In this document: piece by piece, positions 32,384 through 42,135 of the stretch | Layout of the letters: each line of letters begins with the position of its first letter | How positions within the stretch are numbered: the first letter of the stretch is position 1 | From: Strobilurus pachycystidiatus | Taxonomy: Eukaryota > Basidiomycota > Agaricomycetes > Agaricales > Physalacriaceae | Direction of reading: 5' to 3' | Assembly: GCA_019915135.1 (NCBI GenBank) | Contig: JAHLMK010000006.1 | Coordinates: 2,232,001-2,296,000 of the forward strand | Length of the DNA stretch: 64,000 nucleotides | Program-made: the position numbers and the translations under genes | The notes under the pieces: generated by a model | The model's input: the letters and a program-made list of their open reading frames with translations, nothing else | Told to the model about the DNA's origin: nothing | Databases searched by the model: none

Positions 32384-33123
32384 ATGTCTTCCTCCCACAA
32401 GTTGAGCAAGTCGTCCTCCGCACCGCGGAGACCGAAGCTCGTCCCCTTCGTCGAGGTCCCATCCCTGCTCCAGATGATTCGGAACAAGAAGAACGAGTCG
32501 GCGCGCGGCCGCCAGGAGTCCAGCAAGAAGTCGTCCACGGAGAAACACCAGAGCTCCTTTGCCAAAAAGATCAGACTTATTCAGGCGAAGGTGCCAACGC
32601 GTGCACCGGCTAGTCCCATGTCAAGCAAGCGGTGAGTGGAATGGCACGAATATGTCCGGTCTTGGCAACGAAACTCATTGATTTTAGGGCGATAGAGAAG
32701 CGCATCCGCACCGTCAGGCCTCTTCGTACTGGCTACCTCCTCGGCGGGCATGTCAAACATCACGGTGAGTTCGTTCTCAACGGGTGGGGTGCGCTAGCGA
32801 GTCTAACATCCACTGCAGTATTCGCGTTTCCTGAAGCCGCAAAGGAGGCCGATGAGGGAGAGTTCCTGGTGCCCGCCGATCCCAGGAAATTGAGCGCCGA
32901 GGTGAAGGAATTCTTAGACGATCTGGGCATGTCCAACCAGGAGGCTGGTTTTTTGCAGATGGGAGTTTATACCTTGGAGGATTTGGTCACGTTGGCATTG
33001 GAAGTTCACAATCAGGCTAAGCGCCAGCAGATGAAGGCTGCGTTAGAGTTGGAGGGAATACCTTGGTTGACTTTAAAGAACGCTCTACGCGCCTACGCGT
33101 GCCCCGTACCTCGGGCCGATTAG
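32384..33123 (+). CDS. KDZ-associated small protein with SAM-like C-terminal helices
   Basis: ATG 32384. Exons 32384-32631, 32688-32764 and 32819-33123 give 209 aa, no stop. The N-terminal part is Ser/Lys-rich and basic (SSSHKLSKSSSAPRRPKL). The C-terminal part (about 125-205) has VKEFLDDLGMSNQEAGFLQM, GVYTLEDLVTLALEV and LEGIPWLTLKNALRAY. This ..FL..LG....A..L...G..t.e.L..L plan looks like a sterile-alpha-motif-type helical bundle. It ends 142 bp before the KDZ transposase start, in the same direction. Such small neighbours could be accessory factors; this is inferred. Confidence 0.55.
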
Positions 33124-33264
33124 TACATTAGTCAAGTTTGTAACGTAAGCATCTGCTTTGAAGCGACTTGTCACTTGTGGGCTCTTCCTCCTGATTGCAA
33201 TGATGCAAACGATGGCATTCCACTATCCGCCACCCTCTGCCTGTGCCGCCCAATTTTGGCCATC

Positions 33265-36200
33265 ATGTCACAAGCCGACCATCAGGCCGGTCAACCCGGA
33301 GGCGCTAGCTCGTCGGGCGCAACCCGGTCGGCAACCACTTCGGACCTTCGCCGACACACAGGCGAGGATTATGCTGCCCGTCGCCAGTACGAGCTTACGC
33401 ACTTTGGGTCTACGAGTGTCCCGGCTCCCAATCCTGCTCGCAGAAGGGGTCGTCCTTTGAATCAGGCTCTCAACAACGCTGCCTTCTCCGGTCCTTCCCA
33501 AAATGTTCCTAGCGTCGACCACGCCCACTACGTAGCCCGCACAGGAGACGTGGAAACCGTAGCGTATCGGCCCAACAAGCGGCGTTGTACGGCCGTCGAG
33601 CGTCCGCCCACCCCCGAGCCGGCTCCTGAGTTGGGAGAGTTTGGGGATTTTGAGCCAACCGTTGGCAGTGGTGTCGACAACGACCTTGATGGCCCAGCCA
33701 CCGACTTCCTTGACGACTCTGGAGAGATAAACCAGCAGGTGGAGGACGATTCTCTCAAGAGGAAAAGATATCAAAGCTCGGTACGTCGCGTGCACGCGCC
33801 TGAAGATTCTTCAACCCATTTCTGCCTAGGATCATCCAATGAAGGAGTGGATTCCCTGGGAGGATATGATGAACGAGGAGGCTATGCGCCGCCACGGACT
33901 GGGCGATGTAGTGCACGCACCCGCTTGCAGCAGCTGTAGCGTGGAGGCTTCGGAGAGCTCGCCCTTGCATCGTTGTCAATCCTGTGGCGACTTTGTAGAG
34001 TGTGGGGCTTGCTGTGTCTCGAGACATCAATGGTCACCCCTCCATCTCATCGACGTATGTTCCTTCCATTGCATTCGGTCCATTAAGCGCAAGCCAAGCT
34101 GATCATCGCTGCCTAGGTTTGGATGGACGAAACGTGGGAGCGCACCACGCTCACCGAGTTGGGCCTGGTCTACCAAGTCGGTCACCAGGGCGCTAGCTGC
34201 GGATGCCCCGACTCAACGGAGCGATTTATGACAGTCATTCACTTCCCAGCCGTCCACACTCTCCGTCTTCACTATTGCCGGTGCTCGCGCAACCAGACCA
34301 TCCTCGATTGGCAACAGCTTTTTTGCAATGGGTGGTACCCGGCGACCACTCACACTCCACAAACCTGCGCCACCATCGAGACATTGAATTTCTTCCGTCG
34401 TCTGAAGGTCACAGCAAACGTCTCTGTCAGAGACTTCTTGACGACGCTTGAAGCTACCACGGATCCGTATGGTACCAAATTGACGCCCGACCGTTACAAG
34501 GCTTTTGGCCGAATGTCGCGTCAGTGGTCCTACATGCAGCGAGTCAGGCGGTCTGGCGTCTTACACGAGGAAGGTGGGCTCAAATTGGCGGGGTGGGGTT
34601 TGGTCGCTGTTGAATGTTGGGCATGCCCTCGCATGGGCGTAAATCTACCGGATAACATAGATTCAATCGCAAAGGAAGAACAGTGAGTACACCTTTTTCT
34701 GGTTGTACATGTGCTGACGCAATCTTTTCCAGATACAAGTATCACCGTATTCTTTCCGCCGATGCCAACTTTAAGATGAAGAAAAAGCTGCGACACTCTC
34801 CGCGAGAGGATCTTCCTCTGTACTCCGGATTGGGCATCCAGGTTCCTATGGAGCACTATCATGCTTGGCTACGTTCGTATATTACGGAGGAAGAGGTAAG
34901 TGGCGGATTGGATTTCTTGTTGTGGGAGTTTCGCGGCTAACCTTCTTGATATACAGGTCTCGAGCTGTATCACATTTGCGGCCCTCATGCACAAGGAGAC
35001 CAAGTTCTCAACGGGCCTTTGATGGACGGGCGTGCTGGGCGTCATCTGCGCACGGCACGAAATCATGCTTTCGTTAGGTGACCTGGAGAAGGGGGAAAGG
35101 TACGCGTCTCACTGTTCTGTGACTCTAACAAAGCGCTCATTGGTTTTTCCAGATACAAAAACACCGACTTCATCTTATATTGGCTTCTCCGCCGGCTAGG
35201 ACTCAAGGAGATCACAGTAACTTACGACATCGCATGCCAATACAAGAAATATTTCCACGGACGTATCAAGGCGCTTCCAGACTGTTTGAGGGGCCTGGAT
35301 GTCCCGGACCTGACTTGGGGATTACCGGTCTGGCACGGCAACGTACACGAGGTCGCGTGCGAGACCGAAAACAGTCTGCGATACCAGAGTGGCGTCGGCA
35401 AGACAGACGGAGAGGGGATCAAGCGCTACTGGTCTCAGCTTAACCCAATCTCCTACATGACTCGCGAGGAGCAGCCGGGGGCGCGTCACGATGACCACGA
35501 GGACAAAATGAATCATATTAACTTCGGGAAGAATATCGACCTCGGTACGATCTTTGTTGCTTTGTACTTGGGTGTCATAATACTAATGGATTCCTACAGG
35601 GAAGACTTTGTTGTGTCGTCTACGGATTGCCGTGGAGGAGCGAGAAGTCCAGGTAAACGCCTTCACAACGATGGACGAAGCCTTGAAGTCGAATCTTCGT
35701 GGAGATTGGATGTCGATGGTGAAGGCGTGGTTGGCTGACCGCAAGAACCCAAACCCATACGCGCCATCGGGCAAGGTCACGGTTTCCGAGCAGAAGATTA
35801 GGGCGGAGCTCCGCGCACAGGAGGTGTTGGACGAGGAGGCGTTAGAGAAGGACGCAGTAGACGAAGAGGACGAAGTCGAGGAGGAAGTCAAGGAGGAAGT
35901 CAAGGAGGAAGTCAAGGACGAGGACAAGAACTGTACCAATCACGAGCATGACTCGTCAGCTGTGGGCAGTAAGGACACCGCTCCCAGGAAAAAGCAACGG
36001 CGACGGCGACGACCAAAATGAAAGCAACCGACGGATCGAAAGCGAGTGAAGAGGCTCACGGCGGCAGGGTTCATCATACTGGGACTCCAATTGGAGGATA
36101 CCAAGTAAGTTCTTGTCTAGATCAGAAGAATATGGAACAAGACTGATATCACTAGGGCACGCCTACACGCCGATCGTAAGGCCAGCGTAAATTTGACACT

Positions 36201-37281
36201 TGCCCGGGAGAGCAAAATCCACGATCGAAGCAAAGCACTCAGCACAAAGCTCAAGGCCTTTCGGCGACATCAAGACATTCATATGCCTGGCGCAGCGACT
36301 TTGATCCAAGCCGAGGAGGAGTCGCAGATCGGTCCTCGATTTCCAGAAGACACGACCATTTTTCTGCCGTCGGAGTGCTTGGTTGGGGGTAAGAGAGCCC
36401 ATGGGATGTGCTCCGACAAGCTCTATGACGTGGAGGCGGCTTTGCGGAGGGGTCGTTGCAGTGACGCGATCATGCGGCTGCGCGCGCGCTTGATCACACG
36501 GCGACATTTCATTAACTATCGGAACGCACACGTTACTGGTCAGAACCTATCGACGCGGGCGGCACGGTTGATACAATCCCTGGGGAGCCGAGTGGAGGAA
36601 GCGTCGGAAAAGTATTGGCAAGGTCGGAAGGCATTGTTGGGACTGGTTGGGGAGGAGGATATGGGCCAAGTTCGGGAGCTGCTGCCGGGGGATGTGGAGC
36701 TGGTTAGTATGGAGGAAAGCGATGCGGGGGCAGTGAAGCGGCTGGGACGGTTGGGCAAAAAGGATAGTTGCGTAACAGCGACAAAGGGAAAACAGGGGGT
36801 TGCGTCGGGGGAGAGTTGTCGAACGATCTCCTGGATATGGTCGTTTGGGGGAGGACCGGACTCTTCATCCAAAGAGTATCTGCACGAGTGTGAGTACCTT
36901 CTGCTACATATGGTCAATGATTTTAATCATCGTGTAGGCGTGCAGATTGAGTGGGCGAAGGCTTTGGCGAGAAAGTGGCGCTGGTCAGAGGAGGTCGAGA
37001 TTTTACGGGCGGAAATGCGGCGAGTTTTGCGCAGCTTGGCGTACAAAGAGGCCGAATGGACACGTCAATCGAAATTCAACAATGCAAGCCTGGGCCTGGC
37101 GGAAGCGGCTGGGCGTGCTTCATATGCGCGACGACAGGCAAAGGAGCGGAGGCGTGTGGGTGAGTCATTCCGGGAAATCTGGCTGCAGGACGGTCCGTCA
37201 CGCGGACAGCAAGCTGGTCCAATGGACAGTATAGTTTTAGCCGATGTACAAGCACTTTTGGCAGACGGCCCTACGCAATAG
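33265..37281 (+). pseudogene. KDZ transposase with CxC2 cysteine cluster; two in-frame TGA codons
   Basis: Nine exons (33265-33780, 33830-34054, 34117-34682, 34733-34895, 34957-35099, 35153-35544, 35600-36104, 36156-36889, 36938-37281) keep one frame of 1195 residues, broken only by TGA at 35020-35022 (codon 512, TGL*WTGV) and 36019-36021 (codon 809). Order: disordered leader; CxC2-type cluster (about 190-300: CSSCSVEASESSPLHRCQSC, CGCPDS); DDE-type core with SADANFKM (Asp about 446), VTYDIACQYKKYFHGR (Asp about 563) and TDGEGIKRYWS (Glu about 625); KDZ C-terminal helices (HMPGAAT, FLPSE, WRWSEEVEILRAEMRRV). KDZ (Kyakuja-Dileera-Zisupton) enzymes move DNA transposons and are expanded in mushrooms. 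Both stops could be one-step CGA-to-TGA changes. Otherwise the gene looks complete. Confidence 0.85.
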
Positions 37282-37538
37282 ATACACGTCTTTGTGGCGC
37301 TATTTAAATGGACCGGGTTGGGAATGATCTGATAGCCTCGGCTGACGCGGAACGTTGTCGGCTGCAACGGCAGCCGACAATGTTCCTGATTCTGGCGGTC
37401 CTACGTCAACGTGTCTCACGGGAAGGGCGCCCAACAGCGACGCGAAGACGATTGGTAATGATTGGCAATGCAAACCGCCGCCATTAGGGCGCGCGGATTG
37501 CCAGCTCTCTGTCAAGTACACCCCGTTATAACGGGGAA

Positions 37539-37582
37539 CCGTTGTAACGGTGAATTTAAAAGATTTTCAAACCGTTATAACG
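37539..37582. repeat. CCGTTRTAACGG inverted-repeat arm (right)
   Basis: CCGTTGTAACGG, spacer, CCGTTATAACG, with a further CCCCGTTATAACGGGG palindrome just inside (37521-37536). Partner of 25101-25144. Confidence 0.65.
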
Positions 37583-37652
37583 GTTGCTTAGACAAATATC
37601 TACAACCACGGGTGCGCCGTCCTCTCTGGTGCTGCCCTCCTCCGGTCGCTGT

Positions 37653-37770
37653 CTCATTGTCAGCGACCTGTATCTCATCTCCTCCGCAAATCATCTTTGC
37701 TACAGCCTCCAGATCTCAGATAATCGCCGAGTTCTGTCCATCTCAGGTGCAGACTAATTGTCTGTCACCG
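37653..37770. repeat. Inverted-repeat arm (right), pairs with 24786-24903
   Basis: See the left arm. It lies between the KDZ C-terminus and the hAT transposase leader. Confidence 0.85.
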
Positions 37771-37952
37771 TTGGCTCTCCTTTGTCGGTACGGGACGGGG
37801 CGGGGCTCCTCTGCACGTACATTCTGCGGTGCTGTCCAGGTGTGTATCAGACCGTCTTCCTCAGGTGCACGCTCTCATGATTTTTGGGCTCCCACAGTGT
37901 TCATCAACGGATCGCGCCTTTGGCAGCGCAGTTTTGGTTGGCGCGCCGCTGG

Positions 37953-37960
37953 TATATAAA
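37953..37960 (+). promoter_or_regulatory. TATA box, probably of the hAT transposase gene
   Basis: TATATAAA about 360 bp before the transposase ATG. The leader in between has candidate 5'UTR splice sites (gtaagt at 38161, cacag/cataggcc acceptors). Confidence 0.45.
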
Positions 37961-38317
37961 ATTCCCGGTATGTGTCCCGTTGATCCCGCCTTCTACACAG
38001 AGCACCAGCGTACGCGTACCGACCTTGGATATGTTGGAAACTGCGTGCTCGGGCCCCCTTCTTGCGCCTCTGCATCCCACTTGAGCTGACTTCCCTTCAC
38101 AGCGCCCTGCAGCGCCACTATCCTACAGTCATCATTAATTGTTGTCCACCCGCCTTTGTGGTAAGTGCTGCCCTCCCTTTCCTACCAACCCGGCACAACT
38201 GACGTTCATAGGCCTACAATCGTTACTATCTATTGGACAGTCCTTACATTCCCTATCCTATTTTCCGTAAGCGCCACACCTTCCCAATCTCTCCTGCCGC
38301 TAATTTTCCCCAGCATA

Positions 38318-41300
38318 ATGACCAAAACTGTTTCATCCGCAGACATACCCCGCAAGCCGTCCCTCTCCACCCGAGCGTCCGCGTCCACCACCTCCTCATC
38401 TAAATCCAAACCTGCCGCTGCCGCCAAACCCACTCGCAAAACGGCTGCCAAGAAACATGTCCCACGCCGCGGCAAAGCTCCACCTCCTAAGGGCACTGCG
38501 CAGAAGGTCGCCAAAAGAAAGGGCAAGGTTGGTGGTCATGAGAGCGAGTCGGAGAAGGAGGAGGAGGAGCCGCCCCGCAAGCGGAAGAGGACATTGGAGA
38601 CTGCCAAGAAAAAAGCTCCGGCAAAGAAGAGGGTGAAGAAGGTCTTGACTCCGGAGGAGCAGGCGATAGAGGAAGAGATGGAACACGAGATTGCAGAGGC
38701 GCAGAAGGAGCCGGAATCTGAGGTGGAGGAGCCCGCAGGTCCGTGTCCGCCCAAAGGGACACAAGAGTACTATGACTGGGATCTACGTATGTCGTCTGTT
38801 TCCTTTCTAAATTCTTTCTCATCCCCGCCAGCAAATCAAATCAAACTCTGGGGGGCCCCGGTCTTTGAGCATTTCCACAAGGTTCCAATCGTCGAGTGGG
38901 ACGTCAAGTAGGAGAAATACATGCATTGATACATCTGTAGGAGGTGCGCTCCTCCCTTTCACTTTTACTTGCTCTTCTCACTCATCTATCTTCAGGACGG
39001 GTTCTCATACTTTGCGTCCCATCGGCACCTCAACAACGAGCAACTTGATCTCTCACCAGAAAGCTTGCAACCTTAAGCATGCCGCCGAGTTAAAGGAACC
39101 CAAGCAACTCAAAATCACCCAGAAGATCCCCCGCAAATTTTGCCGCGGCCTCTTTTGCATGAAGCTCCTCGCCTGGGTCACGCGTCGTCACCGTCCCGAC
39201 TCCATCGTCGCCGACGATGAGCTTATGCAGGTCTTCACCTACTTGAATCCCGATGCTGTACCTTCCTCCCGCCAAACGCTGCGTTGTGACATTCACGACG
39301 CCTTTGTGATGACTCGCGTCCAGTTGAAGGCAGTCCTACAGAAGTATGAGGGTCGCTTCAATCCAATCTTTGACTGCTGGACTGCAGGCAATGGCCACAA
39401 ATTCCTTGGTGTCCTTGTCTCCTTCATCTACCAGGGGAAGCTCTGGGTGACCTGTCTCAATATGATCGAGTAAGTCTTCTCTTTCCCTCTCTGTCTCCTA
39501 GTCTTGCTCATGCAATCATAGAATGCTCGTCTCGCACACCGGAAAAAATCTTGCCAGGAAGGCGTTTGAACTCTTTCAAGACTTTGGGATTGCCGAACGG
39601 ACGCTTGGCCATACTGGGGACAATGCCTCCAACAACGACTCCATGCTGGACAAGTTAACCGGGCTGTACAGCGCCTTTGAGAACAGCATTCCCGGGAAGT
39701 GGGATACACAGATCTGATGCTTCGGACACATTCTCAATCTAGTTTACCAGGTAAGCCTAAGTTTTTCTTTCTACTCACTACCTCATCCAAGACTGACATT
39801 CCACAGGCTATTTGCTCGCAGTTTGAACCTTTGAAGAAGAAGAAAAAGACACAGGAGACGACTGACAACAACGACAACGACGTTGACAACTGGGTGGATG
39901 ACGAAGGGGACGAGATGGGCGACGAGGAAGAACACATGCATGAGGAGTTGTCAAAGCAGGTGGATAAGAATCGTGAGGAGTTGGAGGCGTTGTGGGCAGC
40001 GTCGGCGCGCGCGGACATTGTCGAGCCAACTGAAGCTGAGGCAAAGCAAGGACGTTTGGCAATGCAAAAGGTGTGTTGCTTTGTGCCCTCAATTCCCTTG
40101 ATACTCATTTTGTGACTAGATCATCAAAGTCGGCTCCCGTTGCGCGCACAAAGGGCCATTGCAAAAGGCCCTTGCCGCCATGTCGTGCAAGCGCATCAAG
40201 ATGGTGAAGCGAGTACCAATGCGGTGGAACACCATGCGGAACGTGGTCAAGCGTGCCATCCGCCTCAAGGAGTGTCTAAAGGCTCTCTGTGCCGCGCCAC
40301 AATGGAATGAGGCGGCCAAGAAGTCGCGTCGTCTCCGTCGCTACTTCGTAACCGAAGCGGAGTGGCACATCCTGGAGGAGCTTCTCCCCGTACTCGAGGT
40401 GTGTCCCTTGCTTGTCTTTGATGAATACTACTAACATTCGAGCTTCTAGTTACTTTACGGCGCAACAGTCAAGTTCTCGGTCAATTCGTATCCGATGCTG
40501 CACCAAGTCATTCCAGCCATGGACATTCTCAACGCCGAACTTGAAAAATTCCTTTGGGACCCGGATCTTCCCGCCGTTATCCGACGAGCCATTCAACGCG
40601 GACTTATTGTCCTTGGCAAGTACTACGCCCTCACCAATGAATCCCTCATGTGGAAAACTGCCATGTGTAAGTCCTATTGTTCATTGTTCCCTTTACCTCT
40701 CTAATTCTGACACGTAGTGCTACATCCTGAATACCGCCGCGCCTATTTTGTCAAGGAAAAATGGGAAGACAAATGGATTGACACCGCCACCCGCTCAGCA
40801 CGGGAAGTCTGGATCAAATACTACAAGCCCCTCATCCGCATGCCCGTTGTCGAGACACCGTCTTCCACTCCGGCCGATGTTGCCCAGGACCCGTATTCAA
40901 CACTCAAGAAAAAGAAACAGCCCCCGCCACCCACCGACCTTGACCCTTTCGACCAATTCATCCATGCACCACCGACCGACGACAATGCCATCAAGTTCTG
41001 GACGGAGCACGAGGTTTCTGTTAACGCTGACGTTGTGTTACCCATCAACGCACTGGCTTGCATGGCCCTGGACTTTCTTGCAGCCGCCGCAAGTTGGTAA
41101 ACGTTGGTATAACCTTTCGCCCAACTCCATCCGCGAAAGCACGGTACTCGGGAACTGGTTAAGCCATGAAGGTCTGGTGCCCATCGACACCATAGCGTGA
41201 TATTTGAATCAGAAGCAGTCACGCCAAAGGGAGCTCGACACCGCGTTGGAATGGACGGACACTGATGAAGAGGAGGAGGCAGAGATTGAGGGAGATGAGG

Positions 41301-41500
41301 CTATAGAGACTGAGGTGGTTATTGTGTTGGATGAGGAGATGCAGGTTGATGAGTCCGAGGAGGAAGTTGCAATGGATGTCGACAGAGATGTTCAACCTGA
41401 AGAGGTTGAGGAGGAAAAAGAGGAAGAGGAAGAGGAGGAAGATGACAAGGAGTACGAGACTGTCACCATTCGTCGTCGCAAAACACATTCACCTTCATAG
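38318..41500 (+). pseudogene. hAT-family transposase, decayed
   Basis: ATG 38318. Exons 38318-38786, 38832-38907, 38996-39469, 39522-39750, 39807-40070, 40120-40398, 40450-40666 and 40718-41100 splice in frame. Order: Lys/Ser-rich basic leader; BED-like TSNLISHQKAC; FDCWTAGNGHKFLGVLVSFI; HTGDNASNND; CFGHILNLVYQ; KVPMRWNT-like block; a C-terminal ALACMALDFLAAAAS. These are hAT landmarks. Lesions: TGA at 39715-39717 just before CFGHILNLV; loss of the segment after LAAAAS, which normally carries the ER.FS dimerisation motif, with a frame shift; a second TGA at 41198-41200. The frame then continues into an acidic tail to 41500. It lies 344 bp from the right TIR of the 20-kb element, the usual place for that element's own transposase. 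Confidence 0.8.
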
Positions 41501-42135
41501 AGATTTTGTTAACTTACATGATTATCATTACTTACATTTCGTTACCTTATATATACACACGGACTTTACATCAATGCCAGCATACTTATTGCGTGATTTG
41601 AGCTGGTAACTACGATCTGGTAAAGATACACTTGGATATACTCAAATATTTGCGACTATTTGCGACTATACTCGCACTTACTCGAGTATTTACATACTTG
41701 TTAATTGTCATATTCGTCTCGCGGTTAAGTTGCTCAATTAAGAGTATGAATAAGTACTCGATTGAAGAATGTGGGGTCTTAGACCACAAATATTTGTCAA
41801 TACGAGTATGAATATATTCGAGTGTATACTCGTGGACAAGTCTACATATAACTTTGTCTACGTGAGGGCAACCTCACTCTTTGACAGTGGAGCCCACCGG
41901 GAGGGGAGCCAAACACAGGCAGCATAGCTGAGTGTCACTTATCACCCTTCACTCTGGATGTTGTCCATCTTGTTGTTGTGCACAGAGCTCAACGCGTCAC
42001 TTTCTAGAATCATACTCCTTTCTGTCTAACTACTGCGGCGTTCGCTTGGCGCCTATCTAGTCCCCTGTGCCACACTTATCAGTTGGAAACTCCCTCTCCT
42101 GTGGACGGTGCCTCGATCAACTTGATTGACGCTGC
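41501..42135. other. Right end of the 20-kb element and Gypsy leader
   Basis: 41501-41844 is AT-rich subterminal DNA with tactcg/cgagta words, partly repeated near the left end. 41845-41852 is the TSD. 41853-42135 leads into the Gypsy gag and is likely LTR or leader. No LTR end or primer site could be fixed. Confidence 0.5.
41829..41844 (-). repeat. Right terminal inverted repeat of the 20-kb element
   Basis: TAGACTTGTCCACGAG on the minus strand. Confidence 0.8.

Larger units (their letters stand above)
21483..41844. mobile_element. 20.36-kb element with hAT-like ends and a perfect 8-bp TSD, containing a KDZ transposase gene and satellite genes
   Basis: Left end TAGACTTGACCACGAATG, right end complementary to TAGACTTGTCCACGAGTA, both running into related AT-rich subterminal DNA with an AATATATTCA block. 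The flanks are the exact 8-bp direct repeat CATATAAC (21475-21482 and 41845-41852). Inside are, in order, a conserved unknown gene (minus), an inverted-repeat arm, six to seven small genes, a KDZ transposase, the second inverted-repeat arm and a hAT transposase next to the right end. The simplest reading is a hAT transposon that acquired a KDZ unit. A single cargo-carrying element is also possible. Several stops and frameshifts suggest it is no longer autonomous. Confidence 0.8.

Noticed and set aside
31755..32405. Plus-strand frame of about 215 codons before the SAM-like gene
   Set aside because: It overlaps the spliced minus-strand 89-aa gene and has low-complexity Arg/Ser/Cys composition. 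I prefer the minus-strand model but neither is strong.
25101..37582. CGTTRTAACGG arms as definite KDZ termini
   Set aside because: The bases directly outside (gccgcgcca and gttgctta) show no target duplication, so I list the arms without claiming them as ends.
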